From positions 1 to 64,000 of the forward strand of contig NZ_JXTE01000035.1 of assembly GCF_000972385.1 (NCBI RefSeq): 64,000 bases of DNA, in the 5' to 3' direction. The notes beneath the pieces were generated by a model. The model worked only from the letters and a program-made list of their open reading frames with translations, did not search any database and had not been told where the DNA came from. The stretch comes from Streptomyces sp. WM6386 (GTDB lineage: Bacteria > Actinomycetota > Actinomycetes > Streptomycetales > Streptomycetaceae). Each line of letters opens with the position of its first letter. Position 1 is the stretch's first letter. A program made the position numbers and the translations under genes. Below are positions 8,887-17,997 of the stretch, in pieces.

Positions 8887-9604
8887 CGTGCACCTCCTGC
8901 GCCGGCGTGACGATCGCGTGGCCCTGGTTGCGCGAGGCGCGCAGACCCGCGCCGGGCGCGTACAGCAGCTCGGCCATCGGCAGGAGCTGGTGGTAGCAGT
9001 TCAGGGAGGACGGCACGCCCAGGATGGCCGGGGTGTCCAGGAAGAGCGGGGCCTCGGCGCAGACGTACGCCATGCAGACCTCGCGCTGGGCCTCGGTGAC
9101 GCTCTCCGCCTTGCCGGCGAGGAAGGTGCCGACGAGCTGTTCGCAGGTCGTGCGGAACTCCTCGTCGGTGCCGAGGCGGGCGGTGAGGTGCTCGTGCAGG
9201 TCGCGGTACGCCGCATTGACGCGGAAGTCCGACATGGCGTGGGCCCGTAGACGGGTGCCGCCGGGGTCGACGGCCCGGACGGCGCCCAGCACCTTGGCCC
9301 GAACGCCGCGCAGGTTCTTCACCGCCTTGCGGCGCGCGTCGTCGGCCGGATAGCCGGAGGCCTCGTACATCTCGGCCACATGCAGATCGGTGTGGACGAA
9401 GTCCACCCGCTCGAAGTGGGCGAGCCCCCAGCGGGCCAGGTCCAGGACCCGGCGGGCGGAGAAGTAGCTGTTGCCGGGGGAGACGCCGATGACGGCGTGG
9501 TCGCCGGCGCTGCGGATGACCTCGCAGTGGGGGGTGAAGGGCCGTACCTCGAAGAGGTCGGTGGGGGTGACGTGCTGGATCTCTGAGACGGTCACAGTCG
9601 TCAA
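8873..9604 (-). CDS. Cyclodipeptide synthase, Rv2275-like (predicted cyclo(Tyr-Tyr))
   Basis: The 243-residue protein carries both CDPS signatures. [13 protein letters not shown] holds the nucleophilic Ser42, and [13 protein letters not shown] holds Tyr180 and Glu184. CDPSs hijack two aminoacyl-tRNAs: the first aminoacyl group is parked on the serine and the second closes the diketopiperazine. Blocks such as [24 protein letters not shown] and [15 protein letters not shown] match Rv2275, which makes cyclo(L-Tyr-L-Tyr). The start is TTG at 9604 with GAAGGA about 10 nt upstream; that site sits inside a small inverted repeat (GAAGGA-GAG-TCCTTC). GTG three codons in is an alternative. It is first in a two-gene operon with the P450. 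Confidence 0.93.
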   Translation of the reverse strand: MTTVTVSEIQHVTPTDLFEVRPFTPHCEVIRSAGDHAVIGVSPGNSYFSARRVLDLARWGLAHFERVDFVHTDLHVAEMYEASGYPADDARRKAVKNLRGVRAKVLGAVRAVDPGGTRLRAHAMSDFRVNAAYRDLHEHLTARLGTDEEFRTTCEQLVGTFLAGKAESVTEAQREVCMAYVCAEAPLFLDTPAILGVPSSLNCYHQLLPMAELLYAPGAGLRASRNQGHAIVTPAQEVHVDVR

Positions 9605-9673
9605 GGAAGGAGAGTCCTTCGCGTCGCTAGTCCCGGGGGAGCCGAGTGCTCCTGGTGTGGCGACGACGACGTG

Positions 9674-9703
9674 AAGTTATCGGGCGGCTACGGAGAGCGT
9701 CAA
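9674..9703 (-). promoter_or_regulatory. Consensus promoter of the CDPS-P450 operon
   Basis: On the minus strand TTGACG is followed after 18 nt by TAACTT, close to the HrdB-type -35/-10 consensus. The predicted transcript start is near 9667, giving a leader of about 60 nt before the TTG start codon. It faces away from ask. Confidence 0.6.
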
Positions 9704-9813
9704 CGGGTGACCTGGCCCACTTTGCCGAGTGTTCACCGTGGGGATGGGCAGGGTCGTGCTGGGCGTCCGGGTCTCACCATGTGGTTTCACGAAGGTCGAT
9801 TTCGGACGCTCGT

Positions 9814-9851
9814 TAGACTGAGCCGACCGCAGTACATATACGTATGTGCGG
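9814..9851 (+). promoter_or_regulatory. ask -10 box and leader inverted repeat
   Basis: A -10-like TAGACT (9814-9819) precedes an imperfect inverted repeat: CCGC (9827-9830) and ACATA (9834-9838) pair with TATGT (9843-9847) and GCGG (9848-9851) around TACG. AT-rich symmetry like this is rare in this genome. It falls at or just after the expected transcript start, 29 nt before the ask start codon. It may be an operator or an mRNA hairpin. Confidence 0.45.
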
Positions 9852-9879
9852 ATAGTGACTGACTGAGCGAGGAGCGCAC

Positions 9880-11157
9880 GTGGGCCTTGTCGTGCAGAAG
9901 TACGGAGGCTCCTCCGTAGCCGATGCCGAGGGCATCAAGCGCGTCGCCAAGCGAATCGTGGAAGCGAAGAAGAACGGCAACCAGGTGGTTGTCGTGGTTT
10001 CCGCGATGGGCGACACGACGGACGAGCTGATCGATCTCGCCGAGCAGGTATCCCCGATGCCGGCCGGCCGTGAGTTCGACATGCTGCTGACCGCCGGAGA
10101 GCGTATCTCCATGGCCCTGCTGGCCATGGCGATCAAAAACCTGGGCCACGAGGCCCAGAGCTTCACCGGCAGCCAGGCAGGCGTCATCACCGACTCGGTC
10201 CACAACAAAGCGCGGATCATCGACGTCACGCCCGGCCGTATCCGGGAGTCCCTGGACCGGGGCAACATCGCCATCGTCGCGGGCTTCCAGGGCGTCAGCC
10301 AGGACAAGAAGGACATCACCACGCTGGGCCGCGGCGGCAGCGACACCACGGCCGTGGCACTGGCCGCCGCCCTCGACGCCGAGGTGTGCGAGATCTACAC
10401 CGACGTGGACGGCGTGTTCACCGCCGACCCGCGCGTGGTGAAGAAGGCGAAGAAGATCGACTGGATCTCCTTCGAGGACATGCTGGAGCTGGCGTCGTCC
10501 GGCTCCAAGGTGCTGCTCCACCGCTGTGTGGAGTACGCCCGTCGCTACAACATCCCGATCCACGTCCGGTCCAGCTTCAGCGGACTCCAGGGCACGTGGG
10601 TCAGCAGCGAACCGATCAGGACAGGGGACAAGCCGGTGGAGCAGGCGATCATCTCCGGTGTCGCGCACGACACCTCCGAGGCCAAGGTCACGGTCGTGGG
10701 CGTGCCGGACAAGCCGGGCGAGGCCGCCACGATCTTCCGCACGATCTCCGACGCCGAGATCAACATCGACATGATCGTGCAGAACGTGTCCGCCGCCTCC
10801 ACCGGTCTGACGGACATCTCCTTCACGCTGCCGAAGACCGAGGGCCGCAAGGCCATCGACGCGCTGGAGAAGAACAAGGCCGGCATCGGCTTCGACTCCC
10901 TGCGCTACGACGACCAGATCGGCAAGATCTCCCTGGTCGGCGCGGGAATGAAGACCAACCCGGGCGTCACCGCCTCCTTCTTCGAGGCGCTCTCCGACGC
11001 GGGCGTGAACATCGAGCTGATCTCGACCTCCGAGATCCGCATCTCGGTCATCACGCGCGCCGACGACGTCAACGAGGCCGTCCGCGCCGTGCACACCGCC
11101 TTCGGGCTCGACTCCGACAGCGACGAGGCCGTCGTCTACGGGGGCACGGGACGCTGA
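9880..11157 (+). CDS. ask: Aspartate kinase
   Basis: The 425-residue protein phosphorylates aspartate, the first step towards lysine, threonine, methionine and diaminopimelate. The kinase domain opens with [12 protein letters not shown] and includes FTGSQAG and [12 protein letters not shown]. Two C-terminal ACT domains (starting near [14 protein letters not shown] and [15 protein letters not shown]) give feedback control by lysine and threonine in actinobacterial homologues. In that group an internal start commonly yields a separate beta subunit of the regulatory part. The start is GTG at 9880 with GAGGAG about 8 nt upstream. It overlaps asd by one base (TGATG). Confidence 0.97.
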   Translation: MGLVVQKYGGSSVADAEGIKRVAKRIVEAKKNGNQVVVVVSAMGDTTDELIDLAEQVSPMPAGREFDMLLTAGERISMALLAMAIKNLGHEAQSFTGSQAGVITDSVHNKARIIDVTPGRIRESLDRGNIAIVAGFQGVSQDKKDITTLGRGGSDTTAVALAAALDAEVCEIYTDVDGVFTADPRVVKKAKKIDWISFEDMLELASSGSKVLLHRCVEYARRYNIPIHVRSSFSGLQGTWVSSEPIRTGDKPVEQAIISGVAHDTSEAKVTVVGVPDKPGEAATIFRTISDAEINIDMIVQNVSAASTGLTDISFTLPKTEGRKAIDALEKNKAGIGFDSLRYDDQIGKISLVGAGMKTNPGVTASFFEALSDAGVNIELISTSEIRISVITRADDVNEAVRAVHTAFGLDSDSDEAVVYGGTGR

Positions 11158-12221
11158 TGGCCGGGACAGGGTCCGTGCGACCGACGCTCGCGGTCGTGGG
11201 AGCGACCGGAGCCGTCGGTACGGTCATGCTCCAGATCCTGTCCCAGCACGCGGACATCTGGGGCGAGATCCGTCTGATCGCCTCGCCGCGCTCGGCCGGC
11301 CGCAAGCTGGCCGTGCGCGGCCAGCAGGTCGAGGTGGTGGCCCTGACGGAGGAGGCCTTCGACGGGGTCGACGTCGCCATGTTCGACGTACCCGACGAGG
11401 TCTCCGCGCAGTGGGCGCCGATCGCCACCGCGCGCGGTGCCGTCGTCGTGGACAACTCGGGCGCCTTCCGGATGGACCCGGAGGTGCCCCTCGTCGTCCC
11501 CGAGGTCAATCCGCACGCGGCGCGGGTCAGGCCGCGCGGGATCGTCGCCAACCCCAACTGCACGACCCTGTCGATGATCGTGGCCCTCGGCGCGCTGCAC
11601 GCCGAGTTCGGGCTGCGTGAGCTGGTGGTGTCCTCGTACCAGGCGGTGAGCGGCGCGGGCCGGGCCGGCGTCGAGACCCTGCGCCAGCAGCTCTCGCTGG
11701 TCGCCGGCACGGAACTGGGGACCCGTCCCGGAGACGTACGGCGGGCCGTGGGCGACAACACCGGGCCGTTCCCGGAGCCGGTCGCGCTCAATGTCGTCCC
11801 GTGGGCCGGGTCGCTGCGCGAGGACGGCTGGTCGTCGGAGGAGATGAAGGTGCGGGACGAGTCCCGCAAGATTCTCGGCCTCCCCGCACTGCCCGTCGCG
11901 GTCACCTGCGTACGGGTTCCGGTCGTCACCACGCACTCGCTGACCGTCCACGCCCGCTTCGAGGGCGAGGTCACCGTCGCCAAGGCGCGTGAGATTCTCG
12001 CCACTGCGCCGGGCGTCGTCCTGTTCGACGACCCGGCCGCCGGGGAGTTCCCGACCCCCGCCGACGTGGTCGGCACCGACCCCACGTGGGTGGGCCGGGT
12101 ACGCCGGGCGCTGGACGACCCGACCGCCCTCGAACTGTTTGTTTGCGGCGACAACCTGCGCAAGGGCGCGGCCCTCAACACCGCGCAGATCGCCGAGCTG
12201 GTGGCGACCGAGTTCATGTGA
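11157..12221 (+). CDS. asd: Aspartate-semialdehyde dehydrogenase
   Basis: The 354-residue enzyme reduces aspartyl phosphate to aspartate semialdehyde with NADPH, directly after Ask. It shows the Rossmann start [15 protein letters not shown], catalytic Cys135 in ANPNCTT, and the conserved [10 protein letters not shown] segment with the active-site histidine. The ATG overlaps the ask stop (TGATG), so the pair is coupled. Length and motifs are normal. The C-terminal half includes [11 protein letters not shown], typical of the family. Confidence 0.97.
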   Translation: MAGTGSVRPTLAVVGATGAVGTVMLQILSQHADIWGEIRLIASPRSAGRKLAVRGQQVEVVALTEEAFDGVDVAMFDVPDEVSAQWAPIATARGAVVVDNSGAFRMDPEVPLVVPEVNPHAARVRPRGIVANPNCTTLSMIVALGALHAEFGLRELVVSSYQAVSGAGRAGVETLRQQLSLVAGTELGTRPGDVRRAVGDNTGPFPEPVALNVVPWAGSLREDGWSSEEMKVRDESRKILGLPALPVAVTCVRVPVVTTHSLTVHARFEGEVTVAKAREILATAPGVVLFDDPAAGEFPTPADVVGTDPTWVGRVRRALDDPTALELFVCGDNLRKGAALNTAQIAELVATEFM

Positions 12222-12627
12222 CGTTTCCCGGAATTCCTTCCGTGAGCCGGAAAAGCACTGGCCTGCGGACAGTCGCTTTGTAGGATCTGTGAGCGACTTG
12301 TGGTGCGGACGATGGTCCGGACCACTTGATCCGAGCCGCCTCGGCGTCCGAAAATTTGCCTCCCCGCTCTCCGCAACCGCGCGAAGGGCGGGGAGCGTCT
12401 TTGCGAACGCCCTTCAGGGGGTGCGGGGATGCTTCAAGGGGCGTGGGGACGCCCCGAATCATTCAGGACACAGGGGAAGAGCGGGTAGGCATGAGGGCGC
12501 TTGACGCACGGTCAGTAGTGCTGCCTGACACAAGACGGAAGGCGGTCTCGTGCGGCATGCGGCCGTCCGACGCAAAAGTGACGCCCGGCACGTACAACCC
12601 TTACGGGGGTAGGCGTGTCCAACTGGC
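12222..12627. other. 406-nt region without a convincing gene
   Basis: The stretch between asd and the sigma factor contains an 8-bp inverted repeat (CTCCCCGC at 12360-12367, GCGGGGAG at 12388-12395, 20-nt loop) that could end the ask-asd transcript. A GC-rich leader follows. An 82-codon open frame from an ATG at 12491 has a composition unlike the neighbouring genes and overlaps the sigma gene start, so it is not called. Confidence 0.4.
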
Positions 12628-13305
12628 GTGGCAGAGGTTCTCGATTTCACAGCGGTCTCGCGCGGTACGGCCCTCCGGCCACCGCGCCCCACGGCCGTAC
12701 GACCCCGCAGGGCCGGCACGCCCGGTGGCATGCCGGTGATCGCGCCGATGCCCGCAGCGCGGCCTACCCGCATACCCAGTCAGCGTGACGGTGCCGAGGA
12801 CGTGGCTGCCGCAGGCACCACCGTCGACCACCTCACCGAGACCTACCGGGCGCACTACCGCTCGTTGCTCGGTCTCGCAGCCCTTCTCCTCGACGACACC
12901 GCCTCCTGCGAGGACGTCGTCCAGGAGGCCTTCATCCGCGTCCACTCCGCGCGCAAGCGCGTCCGCGACCCGGAGAAGACGCTCGCGTATCTGCGCCAGA
13001 CCGTCGTCAATCTCTCCCGCTCGGCCCTGCGCCGCCGCATCCTCGGACTCAAGCTGCTGTCCAAGCCGATGCCGGACATGGCGAGCGCCGAGGAGGGTGC
13101 GTACGACCTGCTGGAGCGCGACTCGCTCATCAAGGCGATGAAGGGACTCCAGCGCCGCCAGCGCGAGGTCCTCGTCCTGCGGTACTTCGCGGACATGACC
13201 GAGGCACAGGTCGCCGAGACGCTCGGGATATCCCTGGGCTCGGTGAAGGCGTACGGCTCCCGTGGCATCGCCGCCCTCCGGGTGGCCATGGAGGCACCGG
13301 CATGA
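12628..13305 (+). CDS. ECF-type RNA polymerase sigma factor
   Basis: The 225-residue protein has region 2 (YRSLLGLAALLLDDTASCED, then VVQEAFIRVH) and region 4 (REVLVLRYFADMTEAQVAET, then LGISLGSVKAYGSRG) of group 4 sigma factors. A Pro/Arg-rich N-terminal extension of about 65 residues precedes region 2 and is dispensable-looking. ATG at 12730 (residue 35) is therefore an alternative start, although neither start has a strong Shine-Dalgarno. It overlaps the following membrane protein gene by ATGA, the usual arrangement of an ECF sigma with a membrane-bound regulator. Its target promoters cannot be read from this window. Confidence 0.92.
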   Translation: MAEVLDFTAVSRGTALRPPRPTAVRPRRAGTPGGMPVIAPMPAARPTRIPSQRDGAEDVAAAGTTVDHLTETYRAHYRSLLGLAALLLDDTASCEDVVQEAFIRVHSARKRVRDPEKTLAYLRQTVVNLSRSALRRRILGLKLLSKPMPDMASAEEGAYDLLERDSLIKAMKGLQRRQREVLVLRYFADMTEAQVAETLGISLGSVKAYGSRGIAALRVAMEAPA

Positions 13306-14477
13306 GCGGCCCAGGAGAGCACGACGGGCGGCGCCACGCGCATGTCCCGCACGAGCCTTATGAGTGGCGCGAGCCGGGTAGTGCGGACGCGCCGCACAAG
13401 CCGAAGCAATCAACTGCTGGGAACCGAACTGTGAACCACGGCCTCGACGACCAGAGCCCCTCGGGAGGGCTCGACTCGGACGAGCTGGCACTGCGCCGCA
13501 TGCTGCAGCACGCGGTCGAGGAGATCGAGCCGCGCGACGGCACGCTCGACCATCTGCGCACCGCGGTACCCGCCCGACGGGCCCGCAAGCGGCAGGCCCT
13601 GGTCGGCATGGCGGCCGCCGCGCTCTTCGTCGGTACCGCCGTCCCGGCCCTGCTGCACGTCTCGGGCGCCACCGGCTCCGACGCCGACCCCTTCAACGCC
13701 GGCCACTCCTCGCAGACCCAGGGCGGCGCGAGCCAGGGCAAGGGCCCGGACGGCGGCGAGAGCACCTCCGGCGGTTCCGCCGGCAAGGTCGAGGACAAGG
13801 ACAAGGGCAGCTCGAAGGAAGACGACAAGGACAAGGGCACCGGCACCGGCACCGGGGGCAGCGACAGCTCCGGTCCCTCGGCCACCAGCACGGCGGGTGT
13901 CCCCGCGTGCACGGCCACGGACCTCGGTACACCGACCGCCAGCGTCGACCCCGCCGACTCGGCCGGCGCGGTGTACGGCACGTTCACCTTCACCAACGGC
14001 TCGACCGCGGCCTGCCTGGTCACCGGTCCGGGCACCGTGGTCCCGACCACGTCGGGCGCGGCGGACCCCACCAAGGTCGCCCCACAGCGGCATGTCTCCG
14101 GTGACGCGGCGGTCTCCCTGCCCGACCCGTCCCTCGAACTCGCCTCCCTGAGCCTGCAGCCCGGCTCCTCCTACATCGTGAGGTTCGCCTGGGTCCCCTC
14201 GGAGACCTGCCCCGTGGACAGCGGCAGCGACGGCGGCTCCACCGGCGGTCCCACCACCACACCCAGCCCCACCGAGAACTCCGGAACCACGGAGGGCACC
14301 TCCACGGGCGGTGACACCGGGACCTCCACCCAGCTGATGACGGCGGACGGCACGGTGGACGGCAGCGTGACGATCACCGGCACGGCCGAGGGCGGCGCCC
14401 CGTCGACGTCGGCGACGCTGACGAACGCATGCGCGGGCACGGTGTACTGGACGGGTGTGCTGACGCCGACGGCGTAG
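13302..14477 (+). CDS. Membrane-anchored extracytoplasmic protein coupled to the ECF sigma factor
   Basis: The 391-residue protein has a cytoplasmic N-terminal part of about 110 residues that includes a helical segment (LALRRMLQHAVEEIEPRDG). One TM helix (about 117-137) is followed by a long low-complexity linker rich in Gly, Ser, Lys and Asp and a Thr/Ser-rich outer domain with four cysteines (ACTATDL, ACLVTG, TCPVDSG, NACAGT), resembling DUF4232-type domains. Position and ATGA overlap suggest it controls the sigma factor, possibly as an anti-sigma factor, though no zinc-type HxxxCxxC motif is present. The function is inferred. Confidence 0.75.
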   Translation: MSGPGEHDGRRHAHVPHEPYEWREPGSADAPHKPKQSTAGNRTVNHGLDDQSPSGGLDSDELALRRMLQHAVEEIEPRDGTLDHLRTAVPARRARKRQALVGMAAAALFVGTAVPALLHVSGATGSDADPFNAGHSSQTQGGASQGKGPDGGESTSGGSAGKVEDKDKGSSKEDDKDKGTGTGTGGSDSSGPSATSTAGVPACTATDLGTPTASVDPADSAGAVYGTFTFTNGSTAACLVTGPGTVVPTTSGAADPTKVAPQRHVSGDAAVSLPDPSLELASLSLQPGSSYIVRFAWVPSETCPVDSGSDGGSTGGPTTTPSPTENSGTTEGTSTGGDTGTSTQLMTADGTVDGSVTITGTAEGGAPSTSATLTNACAGTVYWTGVLTPTA

Positions 14478-14525
14478 CACGGGCGGCGTGGAGCCGGTGC
14501 GGCAGGAGACCGGTCGGGCTCGGCG

Positions 14526-15323
14526 TCACACCGACGCGGGCTGATCGCCCGACGCCGGCTCCGGCTCGGGCAGCAGCCCGAGTTCGGCATCCCGCACGAA
14601 CTCCACCTCGCGCCGGATCAGCCGGAACCACATGAAGACCACGAACCCGGCGAAGACGAACCACTCGCCGGTGTAACCGAGGTTCTGGAACGCCTTGAGA
14701 TTCAGCCCGGTGTCCGGAGCCGCGGCCGCGGGCACCGCCTTCATCCCCGAGTCCCCGGTGTTGAGGGTGACCCAGGCGTCGTACACGTCGTACGACACGA
14801 GGTTCACCAGCGAAGCCGCGCTGATCGCCGACGTCTGCCCGGCCGGCAGCCCGCCCTGTGCACTGACCCCGTTCTCACCGGGCTGCTCGGACGCCTGCAG
14901 GGCCCCCGTGACGGTGACCTCGCCCGAGGGCGCGGCCGGAGCCTTCGCGGCGTCCGCGGTCCCCGGCAGCCATCCCCGCACCACGGGCAGTGCCTTGCCG
15001 CCGTCGGTCCGCAGCAACGTCAGCACGTAAGAGCCGGGCTTGCCGTCCAGCTCCCGCCCCGGTACCAGCAACTGCTTTCCGTACCGCCCGGTCGCGGTGG
15101 CCTGCGCCCCGGACGTCTCCTTGTCCACCGGCAGCAGGTCGGCCAGCGGCCGCGCGGCATCCCCCGCGTCGGTCGCGACCTGCGAGGTCGCCCGGTCGTG
15201 ATCCGCCATCCGGTCCTCGAACCGGCTCAGCTGCCAGGACCCCATGAACACACAGAAGGGGATGGCGAGCAGCACGAAGACGTTGATCCCCCACCAACGG
15301 GGCGTCAGCAGAAACCGGTACAC
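14526..15323 (-). CDS. SURF1 family cytochrome oxidase assembly protein
   Basis: The 265-residue protein has TM helices at both ends (about residues 11-30 and 215-237) around an extracytoplasmic domain, the SURF1 topology. Family motifs seen are LTPRWWGINVF and GSWQLSRFEDR at the N-terminus and PVVRGWLPG in the middle; GYTGEWFVFAGFV opens the second helix. SURF1 helps insert heme a into cytochrome aa3 oxidase. The start is GTG at 15323. The C-terminal tail is acidic and Pro-rich. It converges with the sigma-partner gene, ending 48 nt from it. Confidence 0.9.
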   Translation of the reverse strand: MYRFLLTPRWWGINVFVLLAIPFCVFMGSWQLSRFEDRMADHDRATSQVATDAGDAARPLADLLPVDKETSGAQATATGRYGKQLLVPGRELDGKPGSYVLTLLRTDGGKALPVVRGWLPGTADAAKAPAAPSGEVTVTGALQASEQPGENGVSAQGGLPAGQTSAISAASLVNLVSYDVYDAWVTLNTGDSGMKAVPAAAAPDTGLNLKAFQNLGYTGEWFVFAGFVVFMWFRLIRREVEFVRDAELGLLPEPEPASGDQPASV

Positions 15324-15366
15324 ACCTCAACGGTACGGGGCAGTCCGCGAGCTGTGGCCCGCGGGG

Positions 15367-15741
15367 TCAGTACCTCTCGACGAGATGCTCCCGCCCCGCC
15401 GGCGGCTCGTACGGCTCCGGCCAGAAGTCGGTCATGGCGGATATCCGGCCGTGCTCGTCCCCGGTGAAGAACGCGATGGCGTACATCTCCTCCAGCCCCA
15501 CCGTGAAGTGGGCCCAGGTGACCACCTGCCCCGGCTCGGCGACGATCCGCTCGATCCGCAGATGCCAGTCACCCGGATACTCCCGGTTGAACCGCACGAA
15601 CTGTTCTCGCCCGCTGATCCGCTCACGTGTCTGCGGCAGCGTGTACACCACGTCCTCGGCCAGCGTGCCGGCGAACGCGTCCCAGTCCCGGGCCTCGGCG
15701 GTGGCCCAGAAGGTCTCGACCGTCTTGCGCAGATCTGTCAT
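15367..15741 (-). CDS. NTF2-like (SnoaL-fold) protein
   Basis: This 124-residue single-domain protein has the NTF2/SnoaL pattern: an initial helix (TVETFWATAEARDWDAFAG), the conserved LAEDVVYTLP and GREQFVRF segments, and a beta-sheet ending FWPEPYEPP. Such domains are epoxide hydrolases, ketosteroid isomerase-like enzymes or ligand binders; the activity here is undefined. The ATG at 15741 is preferred over upstream in-frame starts because residues before it show no family resemblance. The gene lies between SURF1 and the divergent S9 peptidase. Confidence 0.8.
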   Translation of the reverse strand: MTDLRKTVETFWATAEARDWDAFAGTLAEDVVYTLPQTRERISGREQFVRFNREYPGDWHLRIERIVAEPGQVVTWAHFTVGLEEMYAIAFFTGDEHGRISAMTDFWPEPYEPPAGREHLVERY

Positions 15742-15790
15742 GCGGTCGAGTCTGCACCCGGCCACTGACAACGGGGCCCCGCGGTGGAGG

Positions 15791-15799
15791 TTGTCCACA
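15791..15799 (+). other. DnaA-box 9-mer
   Basis: TTGTCCACA equals the Streptomyces DnaA-box consensus. It sits in the divergent space between the NTF2-like gene and the S9 peptidase. The 17-mer TTGTCCACAGGCTGGGG starting here recurs exactly at 57458. Confidence 0.5.
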
Positions 15800-15850
15800 G
15801 GCTGGGGGCCTCGGCGGCGCATTGTCGGCGGGGCCAGGCACTATGGGGCC

Positions 15851-17674
15851 ATGACTGAGAGCAACGGGTCCGTCTCGCCCGAGCAGAACGAACCGACGCC
15901 GGACTGGGAGAAGCGCTTCCGGGCGCCCCGGGTGTCCCTGCCCGACTGGGCGGAGGACGCACCTGACCGCTCCCTGTTCGTGTCGAACGCGACGGGGACG
16001 TACGAGCTGTACGCCTGGGACCGCGCCACGGACGAGCAGCGCCAGGTGACCGACCGGCCGAACGGCACGACGGACGGCGTGCTCTCCCCGGACGGCGCGT
16101 GGATCTGGTGGTTCGACGACAAGGACGGCGACGAGTTCGGTGTCTGGCGCCGGCAGTCGTTCGCGGGCGGCGAGGACGACCTCGCGGCACCGGGCCTGGA
16201 CGCCTCCTACCCGGCGGGCCTCGCCCTCGCCCGGGACGGCCGTACGGCGGTGGTGGGCCGCTCCACCGACGAGGACGGTACGACGATCTATGTCGCCCGC
16301 GAGGGCGAGCAGCCGGTGGAGATCTACCGCCACCGCGAGTCCGCGGGCGTCGGCGACCTCTCCCACGACGGCTCGCTGATCGCCCTGGAGCACACCGAGC
16401 ACGGCGACGCGATGCACTCGGCCCTGCGGGTGGTCCGCCCCGACGGCACGGCGGTCGCCGACCTCGACGACACCAAGGACGGCACCCAGGAGCTGGGCCT
16501 GGAGGTCCTGGGCTTCGCCCCGGTCGACGGCGACCCGCGCCTGCTGATCGGCCACCAGCGCCGGGGCCGCTGGGAACCCCTGGTGTGGGACGTCTCGACC
16601 GGCGAGGAGACCGACCTCGCCCTCGACCTGCCCGGTGACGTGAGCGCCGAGTGGTACCCGGACGGCACCGGTCTGCTCATCGCGCACAGCTTCGAGGCCC
16701 GCAGCGAGTTGTTCCGCTACGACCTGGCGACCTGCGAACCGGTGCGGATCCCGACCCCGCCCGGCTCGGTCTCCGGCGCGACCGCCCGCCCCGACGGCAG
16801 CGTCGAGTACCTGTGGTCCTCGGCCGCCGAACCGTCGACGGTCCGCTCGACGACGGGCCGTATCGTCCTGGACCCGCCGGGCCCGAAGTCCCCGGGCTCG
16901 GTCCCGGTGGAGGACGTCTGGGTGGAGGGCCCGGGCGGCCGCATCCACGCCCTGGTCCAGAAGCCGCGGGGCGCGACCGGCCCCCTGCCCACGGTCTTCG
17001 ACATCCACGGCGGCCCGACCTGGCACGACAGTGACGCGTTCGCGGCCGGCCCGGCGGCATGGATCGACCACGGGTACGCGGTGGTGCGGGTCAACTACCG
17101 CGGTTCGACGGGCTACGGCCGTGCGTGGACGGACGCCCTGAAGCACCGGGTCGGTCTGATCGAGCTGGAGGACATCGCGGCGGTCAGGGAATGGGCCGTG
17201 AGCACGGGCCTGGCCGACCCCACCCGTCTGATCCTGACCGGCGGTTCCTGGGGCGGTTACCTCACCCTCCTCGGCCTCGGCACCCAGCCCGACGCCTGGA
17301 CCCTGGGCATCGCGGCCGTCCCCGTCGCCGACTACGTCACGGCGTACCACGACGAGATGGAAGCCCTGAAGGCCATGGACCGCACCCTCCTGGGCGGCAC
17401 CCCGGAAGAGGTCCCCGAACGCTTCGAGGCGAGCTCCCCGCTCACCTACGTCGACCAGGTCAAGGCCCCGGTCTACATCTCGGCCGGCGTCAACGACCCC
17501 CGCTGCCCCATCCGTCAGATCGACAACTACGTCAAGCGCCTGGAGACCCGCGGCGCGGTCCACGAGGTCTACCGCTACGACGCGGGCCACGGCTCACTGG
17601 TAGTGGACGAACGCATCAAACAGGTATCGCTGGAACTGGACTTCGCAACCCGCCACCTGCCCCCGACCCCCTGA
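15851..17674 (+). CDS. S9 family peptidase (prolyl oligopeptidase/acylaminoacyl type)
   Basis: The 607-residue cytoplasmic enzyme (no signal peptide) has an N-terminal beta-propeller with repeated aspartate-rich blades (about residues 40-370). An alpha/beta-hydrolase domain follows. The nucleophile lies in GGSWGG, the acid in GVNDPRCP and the histidine in DAGHGS near the C-terminus; HGGPTWHD is the oxyanion segment. S9 enzymes cleave short peptides, the propeller limiting access. The ATG at 15851 has no Shine-Dalgarno; a CACTAT sequence 6 nt upstream would fit a weak leaderless start. Confidence 0.92.
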   Translation: MTESNGSVSPEQNEPTPDWEKRFRAPRVSLPDWAEDAPDRSLFVSNATGTYELYAWDRATDEQRQVTDRPNGTTDGVLSPDGAWIWWFDDKDGDEFGVWRRQSFAGGEDDLAAPGLDASYPAGLALARDGRTAVVGRSTDEDGTTIYVAREGEQPVEIYRHRESAGVGDLSHDGSLIALEHTEHGDAMHSALRVVRPDGTAVADLDDTKDGTQELGLEVLGFAPVDGDPRLLIGHQRRGRWEPLVWDVSTGEETDLALDLPGDVSAEWYPDGTGLLIAHSFEARSELFRYDLATCEPVRIPTPPGSVSGATARPDGSVEYLWSSAAEPSTVRSTTGRIVLDPPGPKSPGSVPVEDVWVEGPGGRIHALVQKPRGATGPLPTVFDIHGGPTWHDSDAFAAGPAAWIDHGYAVVRVNYRGSTGYGRAWTDALKHRVGLIELEDIAAVREWAVSTGLADPTRLILTGGSWGGYLTLLGLGTQPDAWTLGIAAVPVADYVTAYHDEMEALKAMDRTLLGGTPEEVPERFEASSPLTYVDQVKAPVYISAGVNDPRCPIRQIDNYVKRLETRGAVHEVYRYDAGHGSLVVDERIKQVSLELDFATRHLPPTP

Positions 17675-17997
17675 CCCACCCGACCCCCTGACCCACCTGA
17701 ACCCCGGACGCATCGTCCCCGGCGCCGAACCGGTCGAGGGGGGCCGGACCGGCACCGAGGGACACCCCAGCCGCGCCGCGCCGCCCGTCCGGGGGTTCGA
17801 GGACAGGGCTTTTGCCGTCCCGATCCCCCACCACCCGCGCCGCATCCTCCAGCCCGTCCGGCGTTTGAGGACGAGGCCCCTTCAGGGCCGTTGGGGGTCT
17901 GGGGGCGGAGCCCCCAGGGAGCGGGGTCGAAGGGGCGGCGCCCCTGGAGGATGGGACGGGTAGGGGCGGCGGGGGCGAAACAACCCACCGCACACCC
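17675..17997. repeat. Intergenic repeat element, copy 1, between convergent genes
   Basis: The element starts at about 17851 with GCCCGTCCGGCGTTTGAGGA and runs through a hairpin (CTGGGGGC/GCCCCCAG, about 17900-17917) to about 17940. A closely similar element lies at 36495-36570. A degenerate partial copy (CCCGTCCGGGGGTTCGAGGA) occurs at about 17785. The rest of the 320-nt gap holds no gene. Elements of this kind are dispersed between Streptomyces genes; they may act as terminators. Confidence 0.6.

Noticed and set aside
12491..12739. 82-codon open frame before the sigma factor
   Set aside because: It has no Shine-Dalgarno, its codon use is unlike its neighbours, and it overlaps the sigma gene.
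13302..14477. Zinc-binding anti-sigma (ZAS) assignment for the sigma-linked protein
   Set aside because: No HxxxCxxC motif is present in the cytoplasmic part, so only a general membrane partner role is given.
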